From NCBI GenBank assembly GCA_023055425.1, contig JALGPY010000004.1:113315504-113379503 (forward strand): DNA of 64,000 bases, given 5' to 3'. The translations under genes were made by a program, and so were the position numbers. The stretch's first letter is position 1; every line of letters begins with the position of its first letter. Below are positions 42,966 to 54,917 of this stretch, piece after piece. The DNA comes from Linanthus parryae. Taxonomy: Eukaryota > Streptophyta > Magnoliopsida > Ericales > Polemoniaceae. The notes below the pieces were generated by a model, which was given only the letters and a program-made list of their open reading frames with translations, did no database searches and had not been told where the DNA came from.

Positions 42966-45900
42966 TCATACCTGGTCGAATAGGTGTGGGTAACGTTTCC
43001 TCATGTCCTCCTCGGCTTCCCAAGTTTCTTCTTCGGTTTGGTGATTCGACCATAGAACCTTGACCAGCGTGGTGGACTTGGTACGGGTGTTTCTGGTTTT
43101 TGTATCAAGGATTTTGATCGGTTGTTGTTCATAGGTAAGAGAGGGATCAAGCTCGACAGGCTCGGGGTCAATGATATGACTCGGATCGGGTATATAGGCT
43201 TTGAGTTGGGACACATGGAAAACGTTATGGACTCTACCTAGGCTGTTAGGAAGATTCAGGCGACAGGCAACCTCTCCTATACGATCCAGTACTTCGTAGG
43301 GTCCAATGAACTTGGGACTTAGCTTTCCTTTTTGATTGAAACGCATAACTCCCTTTGTAGGTGAAACCCTTAGGAACACTTTGTCGCCAACCTTGAATTC
43401 CAATGGCCTTCTCTTCAAATCTGCGTAAGACTTTTGTCGATCCTGGGCCGCCTTCATCTTTTGCTGGATCATTCGAATCTGGTTTGTCGAGTCCTCGATC
43501 ATTTGTGGTCCAAGAATGATCGTCTCGCTGATGTCACTCCAACACAGCGGTGTCCTGCACTTCCTCCCATACAGTTCTTCGTAGGGTGCCATCCCTATGC
43601 TAGCATGGTAGCTGTTGTTATACGAGAACTCGATAAGTGGTAACTTGTCCACCCATGAACCTCCAAAGTCTAGAATGCAAGCCCTTAGCATGTCCTCCAG
43701 TGTTTGAATCGTTCTCTCAGTCTGGCCATCAGTAGCTGGGTGAAATGCTGTGCTGAACCTTAGCTCAGTGCCCATGGCCTTTTGTAGCTCCTTCCAGAAA
43801 TGAGATAAGAAGTTTGGATCTCTATCCGAAACAATGGAGCTAGGGACTCCATGTAATCTTACCACATTCTTGATGTAAGCGTCCGCCCTCTTTTCCATGT
43901 CCCACGTGTCCTTCATGGGAATGAATCTTGCCGTCTTGGTCAATCGATCGACTACCACCCAAATCTGGTTCAACCCATTTGTCGAAACAGGTAAAGCCGT
44001 GACAAAGTCCATTGAGATGGAGTCCCATTTCCAAACCGGTATCTCCAATGGTTGCAACATTCCACCTGGTCTTTTGTGCTCGAACTTGACCTTCTGGCAC
44101 GTCAAACATCTAGATACAAAATCAGCTACTTCCTTCTTCATACCTTTCCACCAGAAATTCTTCTTCAAATCCTTGTACAACTTGTCTCCTCCTGGATGTA
44201 CCGAATAAGGTGTGTTATGAGCTTCCTTCATAATCTTTTCTTTTACTTCCGCACATTTCATTGGTACACACCATCTTCCCTTGAACTTCATGCTTCCATC
44301 TTCTTCCACTTTGAAATCCAGTGCTTCGCCTTTGTTGATCTTCTCCTTGATCTTTTGTAGGAAAGCGTCTTCTTTCTGTGCTTCTTTTATTTCTTCGAAG
44401 ATGTCCGGTACTATCGTCATATTACACAACATGTTTTTCGTTGTTCCCTTCGTGCAGACTTCAATCTCCAGTCTTCGAAACTCTTCGCAAAGCTTAGGTG
44501 GTAAAACCCACATTGCATTTACCGTATGCTCCGTCTTTCGGCTCAATGCATCCGCTACTACGTTGGCTTTCCCTTCATGGTATTGAATCTTGATATCATA
44601 GTATTTCACCAATTCTAGCCACCTCCTTTGCCGCATATTCAGCTCCTTTTGAGTGAATATGTACTTTAGGCTCTTGTGATCGGTAAAGATCTTGCAAGTC
44701 GTACCGTAAAAGTAATGCCTCCATATCTTTAGCGCAAACACGATGGCTGCCAACTCCAAATCGTGAGTAGGGTAATTCTCCTCATAAGACTTTAGTTGCC
44801 TAGAAGCATAAGCAATCACTTTGCCGTCTTGCATTAAAACACATCCTAACCCATGTTTTGAAGCATCACTGTAAACCTCAAATTCTCCACCTTCAGTAGG
44901 TAACGTTAACACAGGTGCCGACGTTAACCTATCCTTTAGGGTTTGGAATGCTTCCTCACAATTCTTGTCCCATACGTACTTGCTTGTCTTCTTCATTAAC
45001 GTTGTCATGGGTTTCGCGATCTTGGAGAAATCCTTCACGAATCGTCGATAGTAACCCGCCAATCCTAGGAAACTTCTTATCTCCGTTAGGCTCTTTGGTG
45101 TGGGCCAGTCTCTTACTGCAGATATCTTCCCTGGGTCCACTGAAACACCTTCCTTCGATATAATGTGCCCTAGGAAAGGCACTCTATCCAACCAAAACTC
45201 GCACTTAGACAATTTTCCATACAACTTCTCTTCCCTTAGGGTTTCCAACACCTCCCTCAAATGCTGTTCATGTTCTTCCTTCCCCTTTGAGTAGATTAGA
45301 ATGTCATCGATGAAAAGGACAACAAACTTATCAAGGTACTTCTGAAGAACGCGGTTCATTAACTCCATGAATGCTGCTGGAGCATTAGTGAGACCAAATG
45401 GCATTACCGTAAACTCGTAGTGGCCATAGCGAGTTCGAAATGCCGTTTTAGGAATATCCTGTTCAGCTATCCTAAGCTGATGATATCCAGATCTTAAATC
45501 GATCTTCGAAAAGGTATCGGCTCCTTGTAGTTGGTCGAACAAGTCGTCGATCCTGGGAATTGGGTACTTATTCTTAACGGTTACCCCATTCAACTCACGG
45601 TAGTCAATGCAAAGTCTTAGGCTACCATCCTTCTTCTTCACAAACAAAACCGGTGCTCCCCATGGTGAGACACTAGGTCTTATGAAACCCTTGTCCAATA
45701 ACTCCTTGAGTTGTTCCTGAAGCTCTTTTAACTCGATTGGTGCCATCCTATATGGTGCCTTTGAGATTGGTCCGGTTCCTGGTACTAAGTCTATCGCAAA
45801 GTCCACGGCTCTCTTAGGTGGCATTCCTGGAAGCTCTTCCGGGAAGACATCTGGAAGTTCGTTCACAACTGGGATGTCCTCTAATTTCTCCCCTTCTTTC

Positions 45901-46397
45901 TCCTTATCATGGATCGTACAGAGGTATGCCCTATGCCCTTTCTTCACATCGGAGAGAATGGTTAAGGCTGACACGATTTGGATCTTGGGTCCAGTGGTTA
46001 TACCCCTATAGGATAGACGTTCACCTTTCGGCCCACGGAACCTAAGCTTTTGGGTGGCACACTCTATGGTTGCTTTGTATTTGCTGAGCCAATCCATACC
46101 TAAGATGACATCTTGGTTTCCGAGATCGAAGAGAATTAGATCAGAAGGTAGCTTGATTCCTAAGATTTCTAGGTTGACTCTGGGGTACATGGTATTGCAG
46201 GGTGTGACTTGTCCAGTAGGGGTAGAGATTGAGATAGATATTGGGGTAGGATTTGGTAAGTCTAACTTCTTAGCAAAAGTAGATGATATGAAAGAAAATG
46301 TGGCTCCAGAATCAAATAACACAAAAGCAGGGGTAGAATGGATTAGGAATGTACCAGTAACCACGTTGGCCTGTGCTGCCTGAGTCTGATTCATCAC
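42966..46397 (-). CDS. Tekay Pol (protease, RT, RNase H, integrase, chromodomain)
   Basis: The frame is open for 1143 codons from ATG 46397; the frame also extends upstream into the Gag end, so natural Pol is likely part of a Gag-Pol product. Domains by rough residue: protease [14 protein letters not shown] (about 25), RT from [11 protein letters not shown] (about 215) through [11 protein letters not shown] to catalytic [11 protein letters not shown] (about 365), RNase [19 protein letters not shown] (about 510), integrase zinc [12 protein letters not shown]...CLTCQKVK (about 745), integrase core [38 protein letters not shown]. The end holds a chromodomain-like [21 protein letters not shown] (about 1110-1135), which in chromoviruses guides insertion to heterochromatin. 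All catalytic residues I can check are present. Confidence 0.93.
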   Translation of the reverse strand: MMNQTQAAQANVVTGTFLIHSTPAFVLFDSGATFSFISSTFAKKLDLPNPTPISISISTPTGQVTPCNTMYPRVNLEILGIKLPSDLILFDLGNQDVILGMDWLSKYKATIECATQKLRFRGPKGERLSYRGITTGPKIQIVSALTILSDVKKGHRAYLCTIHDKEKEGEKLEDIPVVNELPDVFPEELPGMPPKRAVDFAIDLVPGTGPISKAPYRMAPIELKELQEQLKELLDKGFIRPSVSPWGAPVLFVKKKDGSLRLCIDYRELNGVTVKNKYPIPRIDDLFDQLQGADTFSKIDLRSGYHQLRIAEQDIPKTAFRTRYGHYEFTVMPFGLTNAPAAFMELMNRVLQKYLDKFVVLFIDDILIYSKGKEEHEQHLREVLETLREEKLYGKLSKCEFWLDRVPFLGHIISKEGVSVDPGKISAVRDWPTPKSLTEIRSFLGLAGYYRRFVKDFSKIAKPMTTLMKKTSKYVWDKNCEEAFQTLKDRLTSAPVLTLPTEGGEFEVYSDASKHGLGCVLMQDGKVIAYASRQLKSYEENYPTHDLELAAIVFALKIWRHYFYGTTCKIFTDHKSLKYIFTQKELNMRQRRWLELVKYYDIKIQYHEGKANVVADALSRKTEHTVNAMWVLPPKLCEEFRRLEIEVCTKGTTKNMLCNMTIVPDIFEEIKEAQKEDAFLQKIKEKINKGEALDFKVEEDGSMKFKGRWCVPMKCAEVKEKIMKEAHNTPYSVHPGGDKLYKDLKKNFWWKGMKKEVADFVSRCLTCQKVKFEHKRPGGMLQPLEIPVWKWDSISMDFVTALPVSTNGLNQIWVVVDRLTKTARFIPMKDTWDMEKRADAYIKNVVRLHGVPSSIVSDRDPNFLSHFWKELQKAMGTELRFSTAFHPATDGQTERTIQTLEDMLRACILDFGGSWVDKLPLIEFSYNNSYHASIGMAPYEELYGRKCRTPLCWSDISETIILGPQMIEDSTNQIRMIQQKMKAAQDRQKSYADLKRRPLEFKVGDKVFLRVSPTKGVMRFNQKGKLSPKFIGPYEVLDRIGEVACRLNLPNSLGRVHNVFHVSQLKAYIPDPSHIIDPEPVELDPSLTYEQQPIKILDTKTRNTRTKSTTLVKVLWSNHQTEEETWEAEEDMRKRYPHLFDQV

Positions 46398-46450
46398 ATT
46401 AATAGTTCCAGCTGTGCTGCGTGCTGTTGCTGCGGGTGCAGGTGCGCCTG

Positions 46451-47746
46451 CTACTGTGGTTGCTGAAGTAGCATTGTTGTTTCCCTGGGGTCGGTTGTTG
46501 TAGCCATTTCCTCCTTGCCAGTTGTTACCCCACCTCCATTATTGTTCCTGTTGCCAGCATTGTTGTTGTTCCCATAGCCTCCTCCCTGTTGGTAGTTGCG
46601 CTGGTTCCCTCCGTAGTTGTTACCACGATTTTTATTGCCTCCCTGGTTGTAACCGCTATTATTTCCACCATAGCTGTTACTTCCACGGTTGTACCCACCA
46701 TTTCCTCCTTGGCGGTTCACATTGTTCCCTCCATAGTTGTTACCATTGAAGTTCCCATTGTTGTTGGAATTGTTGTACATTTGCGGTTTCACCAAGCACT
46801 CGTACTTCCGGTGACCTTTCTTTCCACAGTTAAGGCAAGTCACCTTCTCACCTCGGCAGTCCACCCCTGGGTGGTTGTTTCCACATTTCTTGCAATGGTA
46901 GGATCGAACCATGCCTTGGCCTCCATTATTCCCAGGCCGGTAGGTGGGGTTGGGATTAGGGCGAAACCTTTTGTCTCCGGCGTTGTTGCCACGATTTTGA
47001 AACCCGGTTGCAGCTGGTGCCTCGGTCTTCCTTTTTCTGTTGGCTTCGGCATTACTATCCAGCATGCGCTGCATATCTTGAGCCGCTCCATAAGCCTCGA
47101 AAAATGAGTTAAAACGAGTAGGCCCCATTGCCTTTCGGACTTCAAAGTCCAGTCCTTCGACAAATTTGCGGATCCTTCTTATTTCTGTGGGTGCGATTTC
47201 CCGCCCGAACCTCATGAGTTCCATGAATTTGTCATAGTAGTCAGTTAAGGTAGCTCCATCTTGCTTTAGGTGCAAGAATTCATCAAATTTCGCCGACTTC
47301 ACATGGTCGGGGTAAAACCGTTCACGCATAGCTTCCTTTAGCTGTTCCCATCCAAAGCCTTCTTGGGCGAGCAGTTCAGCTGATACGGAGCTCCACCATT
47401 TATCAGCTTCTTTCTTGAAGTAATAGGTCGCCACTTCTATGCGTCGATCGTCAGGGCAACGCACCAAGATCAGTGCCTTGTGAAAGTCGCGGATCCAATC
47501 CTCTAAGATAGTCGGGTCTTCCGTCCCATAGAAGAAGTCGGGTCGGAGTTCTGCAATCTTACTCATTATGTCATTTCCCCCAGCCTGTTGATTGTGTAGT
47601 AGTTGGGTTAAGGCTAGGGTCGCTTGTTCCAGATTCTGGAACCGAATAGGGTCATACTGCTGAGGGACCGGAATTTGCTGGTTTTCTTGGGTTCCCTGGT
47701 TCATGGTTCCTACTTCTCTTGCACGTCTCCTGGTATAATATTGCAT
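46451..47746 (-). CDS. Tekay Gag, frame offset at its end
   Basis: 431 codons from ATG 47746. The Gag core has [45 protein letters not shown] and [18 protein letters not shown]. Basic RKRKTE precedes a [13 protein letters not shown] pair of cysteines and the knuckle [14 protein letters not shown], then a long N/G repeat ([14 protein letters not shown] type). Near 46531 the frame leaves this composition: a G-run is one base short for Pol, and the -1 frame continues N/G-rich. The last about 26 residues ([11 protein letters not shown]...) are thus probably out of frame. Gag forms the particle and binds RNA. Confidence 0.85.
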   Translation of the reverse strand: MQYYTRRRAREVGTMNQGTQENQQIPVPQQYDPIRFQNLEQATLALTQLLHNQQAGGNDIMSKIAELRPDFFYGTEDPTILEDWIRDFHKALILVRCPDDRRIEVATYYFKKEADKWWSSVSAELLAQEGFGWEQLKEAMRERFYPDHVKSAKFDEFLHLKQDGATLTDYYDKFMELMRFGREIAPTEIRRIRKFVEGLDFEVRKAMGPTRFNSFFEAYGAAQDMQRMLDSNAEANRKRKTEAPAATGFQNRGNNAGDKRFRPNPNPTYRPGNNGGQGMVRSYHCKKCGNNHPGVDCRGEKVTCLNCGKKGHRKYECLVKPQMYNNSNNNGNFNGNNYGGNNVNRQGGNGGYNRGSNSYGGNNSGYNQGGNKNRGNNYGGNQRNYQQGGGYGNNNNAGNRNNNGGGVTTGKEEMATTTDPRETTMLLQQPQ

Positions 47747-48033
47747 CGTACCTTTTAAATATAACTATACTTAATATAGATTGAAAATAATCCTACTTTT
47801 AGGTCACACATGCAATACATAAATTTCAAATAATTCAGCATTTATTAATCCACCCATCAAATAATCCACATAAACACTTAAATGATAAAAAGAAACAATT
47901 CAATCCCAAAAGAAATAGCAACTCCTAAAACAGGGTAAACGTTCACTCTCGTGATAAAAGAAAAGCAATAAATGGAAATCCTAAGGGTGGGATGGGTGTG
48001 GTTCTACTCTTCATCGTCAGTTAGAAACATGAG
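47747..48033 (-). other. Tekay spacer between extra ORF and gag
   Basis: About 290 bp without a recognisable gene; AT-rich, with A-rich tracts on the plus strand near 47880. Confidence 0.5.
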
Positions 48034-48684
48034 CTAGATATCGGTAGGATCAATCGCAATCACTTCCGCTTCGTCGATCTCTTCATGCTCAATTTCTTCA
48101 ATCTCGTCCACGTCATCATTCCAATCTATAAACTCCTCCTGTGCCTCCTCGTCTTGGTTTGCACCTTGGTCTTGCTCATTTTCTTGGTTCTCATCCAATT
48201 CCATGTTTCCTTGCTCCTCCTCCATCTCTTCTTCGACCTCTTCCTCCTCTTCTTCTTGGTGCTCGGCGTCCTGTGCTGCTGCCTGTTGTATTGCTGGGTC
48301 TAGCAACTCATCCATTTTGAACCAAAGCGTGAGCGAGTTCAAATAGTAGTAATCATAATCACGGTGCTTGTACTTGGTGGTATTAGGTACATTTTGGCCC
48401 CATATGTTCGTGACAAACAAATCATCATAGTTTCCTTTGAGGTTATTCCATAGAGGCTCATCTGGGAGGCCGTTGAGGATGTAGTAGCTTATCTTCAACG
48501 GGTGAGCGTGGGTCTCGTTGCCATGTGGGCTTTGGCTCCAAGCAATGCATAGGCTTCGAACGTACCTGCAGTACTCTTCTGCCGTCTCTTGTCCCTCAAG
48601 GAATGTGACATGGCTCGGCGCGTGAGCAGGTGTGAGGTCAGCAGGGGCTGGGATGGGTGGTCTAGCAGCAGGTAGGGCAGCCAT
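48034..48684 (-). CDS. Extra acidic ORF upstream of Tekay gag (216 aa)
   Basis: The minus-strand frame starts at ATG 48684 (MAALPAARPPIPAPADL), between primer site and gag and on the element strand. Residues 25-130 look globular (VTFLEGQETAEEYCRYVRSL, YYILNGLPDEPLWNNL, DDLFVTNIWGQNV, DYDYYYLNSLTLWFKMDELL). Residues about 140-205 are almost only E, D, Q and N with I/V at the end (a 65-residue acidic tail), stop at 48034. I do not recognise the family. Chromoviruses normally encode only gag and pol, so this is an additional ORF. The full length without stops, start near the leader and globular-plus-acidic layout argue for coding, but a chance frame is possible. It could be a regulator or chaperone-like protein (speculation). 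Confidence 0.6.
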   Translation of the reverse strand: MAALPAARPPIPAPADLTPAHAPSHVTFLEGQETAEEYCRYVRSLCIAWSQSPHGNETHAHPLKISYYILNGLPDEPLWNNLKGNYDDLFVTNIWGQNVPNTTKYKHRDYDYYYLNSLTLWFKMDELLDPAIQQAAAQDAEHQEEEEEEVEEEMEEEQGNMELDENQENEQDQGANQDEEAQEEFIDWNDDVDEIEEIEHEEIDEAEVIAIDPTDI

Positions 48685-49033
48685 CTGAAAGGAGAAAGAA
48701 AAGTCTCAGAATTGTTCTAAGCCACGTATACGCTCATTACTTGACGAAATAATTTAAGGAAGTTGAAGCAGGTATGTAACGTGAATGAACTAACAATTAA
48801 CAGGTTACGGTCACATAGAAAATTCTCTTCACAAATAACAAAGATTACAATTAACCACACAACACACTTATGAATTTAGAAAGAAAACACAGCTACGCAA
48901 TCCCACATCCCCGGCTTGTCCAGTTTTATTTCCAGTTTTGGTTATCCTATGTCCATTTTAATTTTGAAAAGCTTTCAATTATTATTTATCTTTATTAATG
49001 GAAACCGAGAAGTCGCACTAGCGTTGGAACCGT
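48685..49033 (-). other. Tekay leader
   Basis: About 350 bp between primer site and the extra ORF. No gene is seen. Confidence 0.5.
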
Positions 49034-49048
49034 CGGCTCTGATACCAA
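49034..49048 (-). promoter_or_regulatory. Tekay primer binding site
   Basis: TTGGTATCAGAGCCG on the element strand follows the LTR; it is complementary to initiator tRNA-Met except for the end. Confidence 0.85.
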
Positions 49049-49049
49049 C

Positions 49050-51973
49050 TGAAACAACCCGGGAACCTACGGTTCCTCGCTAGTACAACTTAACGAAATC
49101 CAAAAGTGCTTTATTGAAATAAAAGTAAAGGAGAAACCCTCCTTACATTATTAAACAGAAATTCAAACATGTCTTAAACCAAATGAAACAACTACTACTT
49201 GTTTGCTAGCGTGGTACTACTCCTTAGCTCGTGCGCGTTTCCACCCCAGCTAGCTTATTCTTGACCTGCGGGTTTTGAAATAGCGAAAGCCGACCGCAGA
49301 AAATTTTAATTAGTAAAAACTAAATAAGCACATACTACAATGAGTAAAACAAGAGTTTTTTTGGCTAGAACAAACATGAATATAAAAAGAATCTTTAAGA
49401 TAACGCGAGTATAAAAACAGGATTGAGAGGACTTTGGAAATAAGCCGGATATAAAAGATTACCACATTCATTTATTTAGTTTGGCTGAGGCATGAAAACC
49501 CAGCGGGTAACGTATGTCCACAGAGAGGTCACGATGCAATATAAAAAGGTACCTCTTGGGACATCGCCCGTCCCAATTCACCAAGAGCGTTAGAAGGTAG
49601 CCCTACGCATACCCCGCTCGAACCATACTATAGGACCTTAAGTGTTGACACCCCTATACCGCAGTGACCTACGTCAGTATAGGTAGTACTCTATAGTTTC
49701 CACGCCTTATAAAACCCATATAGGGTAGGGTATGAAACCCAATGAAGGATCGCCTATAAGCGTCCTTGGCCATATTAGCCTTCACGCACATCCTCTGTAC
49801 ATCGCCCCATATCCATTATCGTTCATTAAATCCAAGTTTTCAATTCGTTTCCAAGATAACAATCTTTCCAAAATTTGTCTTGATAAAAGTATACTAAGAT
49901 AGGTCGGGTAACATTTAAAGGGTGACGCATGATATGTCACAATTCATGATAACTCACGCCAAATCATATTTTGAAAGTTGAAGACATTGCACATATGTAC
50001 TTACTTGGAAAATGGAGAGAGAGATTTCAACACAAGCAGCGCGGAACTTAGTAGTAGGCGTCCTCGACGAACTCTCCTCCTACGAACTCGGAATCTACAA
50101 TATCACATAATCCTATATTAACACATATCCATCCACACAACCAATTTCATATAAATGTCCTATATGAATGCAAATGAAATTTCCCGGGTAACTCCCAAAC
50201 AAGTTACATTTTACTAGTCACGACTTGCACGTTTAGAATATCTATTTATAAGAAATAGTGGTTTAAAAATATAGGAGTAAGGATTTAGGTAGGGAAAACT
50301 TTATTTTAAAAAAAATCCTATAATATCTATTTAATTTACGAAGGTGCACTTATACAAATAAACGATAACTACTTCAATTAAATGGTTAAATAAAAGGCAT
50401 GGTTTTATTAAAAACTAAAAGTACATTTATCTTTATAAAGCTTGAATCAACACAAAAAAATGGCTAGTTATCAAAACATCTATTATTATTAAATTCATTT
50501 GTATTCACAAAACATTCATTTAATAAGAATATACTTTTAGTTTCACAAAACAGTTTATTCATAAACTTGCTTAAAAGCATACAAATAGGTATTAGTTGCA
50601 ACTAGGGAAATATCAATGACCAAAATAATCAATAATATTCATGATAGTAGCAGGTAAAGTTTAGGAAAACTATAGTAATTGATTTTCTTTAAAAAAAAAT
50701 ATTTTATTGAAGCTACCCACAAAATTTATAGACTTTGATACCATAAAGCTACCATTATTTTTCATTATTACTAGTACTACTCATACTAGACAATACTTTT
50801 GACTAAATAAACTGCTTCATTAGTCGTACCCCCAACCTCCTTTCTACTTCCCAGTGAACAACCACACATTCACACACTTCACAACTTCTCTCATTTTGAA
50901 TCCCATATACATGATCATATGCAAACACCTACATCCAACTTCTCCTTCCACGTATACAACCCCACAGGCCTACACTTTCACCTCTTCATTTTATTAAATT
51001 TGTTTCCAACCCAAAATATTTGCTCACGAATAGGAATAAACAAATCCCCCCAGACATGTATACACCCAATAACCAAAAGAAACGACTATGTCAATGGACA
51101 ACATGAATGAAGCAAGTGACGAACAACGACATGAATTGTAAACTATGAATTGAAGAATTGAACTTCCAAAACAGAAGGTTTGGTGGTTACCGAACGGTGG
51201 ATGACGACGAAGAAGATGGTGGCGACGACGATGGAGGACGACACAGAGGGGAGGGGAAACTTCAGTGTTGCTGCTGGGTTCGCCGAAAAGAGGGAGAGAC
51301 GGACGGAGAGAGTGGCGGTGGTGGCGAACGACAGGCAGAGAGAGGCGGCGCAGAGGGAGGCGCCGGGGCGGCCTGGGTTCGCCGGCGGTCCTGGGTTCGC
51401 CGGCGGTCCTGGGTTCGGGCCTGGTGCCGTCGGCGTCGGGTCTGCTTCGGCGGTCGACAGAGAACAGAGAGAGAGAGGGAGGGGCGGAGAGTACGAGAGA
51501 GAGAGTGTGAGAAAGAGAGAGAACTGGGTTCTTGTGCTTGGGTGTAAACCCAAATCGAAAAATTTCAATCCCGACGCGAACATTTCGGGCTCAAATTGGA
51601 AGGTCGATTGATGAAATTGATGACGAAGATTGGAGATTGACTAGCTCGGGATGAATCGGGACGAAGTTGGTGAAGAGGAGGTCAATTTTTGACCTTTGCC
51701 GTGGTTGATGTCCGCCGGAAAATCAGCAGAGAATTGCTCTGCTAGAAAAGGGAAGGAGGAAGAAGATGATGTGGGAAAATATACGGTGTGGCGGGTACGC
51801 GATGCCACGCGGTGGTTCGCTACGCGTTATTAATTAAAACTACACTTTAGACACGTTAAAAACGTTACACGACCCGCTACACTTCACCCACTAATTTACA
51901 CACATTAACTATATAAAAAGTTGTCATCTTAAAAAAAATACTTTTTGATAAGAAAAATGTTGATAACAATCAC

Positions 51974-52025
<52 letters not shown>

Positions 52026-52036
52026 GTAATAGTAAC

Positions 52037-52093
<57 letters not shown>

Positions 52094-52195
52094 CTACTAA
52101 ATAAAAGGAGAAAAGAACTTTTGTAAGTTCACACAATGACCCTGAAAAATTTGCCAAATTCCCAAAAATGCCCCATAAAATACCGGGGTATTACA
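49050..52195 (-). repeat. Tekay 5' LTR
   Basis: This 3146-bp LTR pairs with 39642-42788. It carries a tandem duplication of the 18-bp text CGCCGGCGGTCCTGGGTT near 51375-51415 that is single in the other LTR, and a (TAA)n tract at about 51973-52086. Confidence 0.92.
51973..52086. repeat. (TAA)n microsatellite in the 5' LTR
   Basis: Trinucleotide run of about 114 bp with few interruptions, ending in an A-run. Confidence 0.95.
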
Positions 52196-52200
52196 CTACC
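52196..52200. repeat. Tekay target-site duplication, right copy (CTACC)
   Basis: It matches 39637-39641. Skipping the element and one duplication copy keeps the copia integrase in frame across the site. Confidence 0.9.
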
Positions 52201-54731
52201 TCCTTCTCCTAGATGACTATACACATTTTCTCTGGGTTTTCTCACTTAAACAAAAAAGCGAAGCAATATCAAAATTCAAACAATTCACTACCTTCGTCCA
52301 AACTCAATTTGAGCGCCCCATCAAGAGTTTCCAATGTGACCTTGGTGGAGAGTTTGATAATGGCTCTTTTCACTCTCACGCCATTAACCATGGTCTTGTC
52401 TTTCGGTTTTCGTGACCTCAGACGTCATCTCAAAATGGCAAAGCTGAACGCATGATTCGCCGCATTAATGACATCAGTCGTGCCCTCCTAGCTCAGGCCT
52501 CTCTTCCAGCCTCGTTTTGGGTCGAGTCTCTTCTCACTGCTGTCTACCTCCATAACATTCTTCCCACCAAAGTCCTTGGCAACGTTATCCCCACTGTTTC
52601 CCTCTACCACCGCTCACCATCATATGAGCACCTCCGCACGTTCGGGTGTTTGTGCTACCCGAACCTCTCTGCCACCTCCCCTCACAAGCTTGCACCACGC
52701 TCTGCTCGTTGTGTCTTTCTGGGGTACCCCCTTAATCATCGTGGGTACCGGTGTCTCGACTTGAGCACTGGGCAGGTTCACACTTCCCGTCACGTCACCT
52801 TCGATGAGACGGTGTTTCCTTTCTCCTCACCTGGGTCTGTGTCTCCCTCTATTCACAAGACGTCTGATCCCGATGACACTCTTCCGTTTCCCCTATTCAC
52901 TCATCGTGCTCATAATCCTGTGGACCACGCACAGTCACCCACCCCTCCTAGGGAACCCACATCACCACCTGCACCTGCTAGGGAACCCACACAACCTTTC
53001 CCGTTCAGGACCCTTGTGAAACCTTTTCCTCAGCACTACGTCCGTCGGTCTGTGTCCACCCGCCCCCCTCCTATACCATATGTGCCTGTTTCGCCTGACC
53101 CTCCGGAGTCACCCTCGCTGAGCCCAGTGGCCACTTCTCCTCCTCATCTCTCTCCTCAGATGACCACCCGCTCCATGCATGGCATCGTCAAACCAATCAC
53201 TCGTCTCACTTTAGCGGCCCAGCTACCTGACCACATCTCGCCTCTCCCCAAAACCCCCATCCTCGCCTTGTCGGATCCTGATTGGAAAGCGGCCATGGAT
53301 GATGAGTTTGGAGCTATGGTTACGAACCACACTTGGGATCTGGTTCCTCGCCCGACAGGGGCTAATGTTTTGCGATCTATGTGGCTCTTTCGCCACAAAT
53401 TTCGCGCTGATGGTAGTCTGCAGCGCTATAAGGCGCGACTGGTTGCTAATGGGAAGTCCCAGATGGTTGGGATTGATTGTGAGGAGACTTTCAGCTCGGT
53501 TGTCAAACCGACCACCATCCGTACAGTTCTCAGCATTGCCGCCACGCGCTCTTGGCCTATCCGTCAGCTGGATGTCAAGAACGCCTTTCTTCATGGTGAT
53601 CTCTCTGAGACGGTTTACATGCATCAGCCCCCTGGTTACCGCGACACACGCCATCCTGACTTTGTTTGCCGGTTACGCAAATCCTTATATGGTCTAAAGC
53701 AGGCTCCCCGTGCTTGGTTTCAGCGATTTGCCACTGTCCTCACACAGACTATCGGTTTCTCCGGTTGCTCGTGTGATGAGTCTCTCTTCGTCTATAGTCG
53801 TGGCTCGGACATCGTCTACCTCCTGCTATATGTGGATGATATCGTCATCACTGGTTCGTCTCCGGTTGTCTTGGATCAGATTGTCTCTCAGCTCTCTGGG
53901 GAGTTTGCTATGACTGATCTGGGCCATCTGCATCACTTTCTGGGTATTGCTGTCACCCGTGATTCGTCCGGCCTGTTCCTGTCTCAGCATCAGTATGCGA
54001 CCGACATTCTTCGTCGTGCCTCTATGTCGACCTGTAAGTCTACTGCCACCCCTGTTGAGGTAGGAAGTAAACTCACAGCTACATTTGGCCCACCGGTTGC
54101 TGATCCTACATTATAGCGCAGCCTTGCTGGGGCTTTGCAGTACCTCACGTTCACTCGACCCGACATCCAGTATGCAGTTCAGCAGGTTTGTCTCTTCATG
54201 CATGACCCCCGTGAGCCGCACTTTCATGCCCTGAAGCGTATCTTGCGCTACATCAGTGGGACACTTGAGTATGGTCTGCGGCTCTCTGCATCCGCTGCTG
54301 ATTCCCTCACCACCTACACTGACGCTGATTGGGCTGGTTGTCCGGACACACGCCGCTCCACTTCTGGTTACTGTGTCTTCTATGGGGACAATCTTCTAAG
54401 TTGGTCGTCCAAGCGACATGCCATGGTATCTCGTTCTAGTGCTGAGGCTGAGTATCGTGGTGTTGCTAACGCCGTATCCGAACTCTGCTGGGTCCGGAAT
54501 TTGCTTCTTCTGCTTCGTGTCACCCCGCCTCGGGCCACTGTCGTGTATTGCGACAATGTAAGTGCTGTCTATCTATCTGGTAATCCTGTTCAGCATCAGC
54601 GCACTAAGCATGTTGAGATTGACCTACACTTCGTTCGTGAGAAGGTTCGTTTGGGCCAGCTTCGCATGTTGCACATTCCCGCAGATTATCAGTACGCCGA
54701 CATCTTCACCAAGGGTCTTCCTCGGCCCTAG
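52201..54731 (+). pseudogene. Copia integrase (rest), RT and RNase H
   Basis: This continues the frame cut at 39641: LLLDDYTHFLWVFSL, then QCDLGGEFDN (the family has D-x-GGEF here), then an in-frame TGA (52413-52415) just before SSQNGKAERMIRR with the catalytic E. RT begins with NHTWDLVPRP and has YKARLVANGKSQ, LDVKNAFLHGDL, YGLKQAPRAWF and catalytic LLYVDDIVITGS (about 53827). A TAG at 54114-54116 lies in the connection before RSLAGALQYLTFTRPDIQY. RNase H is TDADWAGCPDTRRSTSGY, SRSSAEAEYRGVA and KHVEIDLHFVREKV. It ends TAG at 54729, followed by the purine tract. It is inactive as a polyprotein because of the stops. Confidence 0.9.
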
Positions 54732-54791
54732 TTCCAGCGCTTCCGTTCCAGTCTCAGTGTTGGCGTGCCTACAGTTTCGACTGCGGGGGAG

Positions 54792-54912
54792 TAATAGTTG
54801 TAGGACTCGTATTGTAATTACTAGAGGACTAATTTGTGTAATTCATGTTGTAATTACCTATTTAAAGGTGTGAATACTCAATAAAGGATTACGGAAGATT
54901 TCTCCACTTTCA
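54792..54912 (+). repeat. Copia 3' LTR (121 bp)
   Basis: Starts TAATAG directly after purine tract GCGGGGGAG and ends TTTCA before GTTGA. It matches the 5' LTR with one difference seen. Confidence 0.85.
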
Positions 54913-54917
54913 GTTGA
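54913..54917. repeat. Copia target-site duplication, right copy (GTTGA)
   Basis: It matches 37780-37784 and lies in LINE sequence. Confidence 0.85.

Larger units (their letters stand above)
39642..52195 (-). mobile_element. Tekay/Del-type chromovirus (Ty3/gypsy), recent insertion
   Basis: LTRs of 3147 bp (39642-42788) and 3146 bp (49050-52195) are nearly identical and are flanked by CTACC. The order on the minus strand is 5' LTR, tRNA-Met-type primer site, an extra acidic ORF, gag, pol, purine tract, 3' LTR. A chromodomain-like end of Pol and the large LTRs point to the Tekay/Del branch of chromoviruses. Pol is open over 1143 codons; Gag and Pol are separated by a one-base frame offset. The LTRs differ mainly in microsatellite length, an 18-bp duplication in the right LTR and scattered single changes, so insertion is recent. 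Confidence 0.92.
37785..54912 (+). mobile_element. Ty1/copia element with 121-bp LTRs and TA...CA ends, split by Tekay
   Basis: Two 121-bp LTRs (37785-37905, 54792-54912) differ at one position seen (GATGAC/GAGGAC). Both start TAATAG and end TTTCA. A primer site of tRNA-Met type and a purine tract (GCGGGGGAG, 54783-54791) sit in the correct places. The order protease, integrase, RT, RNase H is copia. The 12.6-kb Tekay element split it; without it the element is about 4.6 kb. Gag is mostly deleted and three in-frame stops occur. The short LTRs and motifs suggest the Ale/Retrofit group (inference). Confidence 0.88.
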
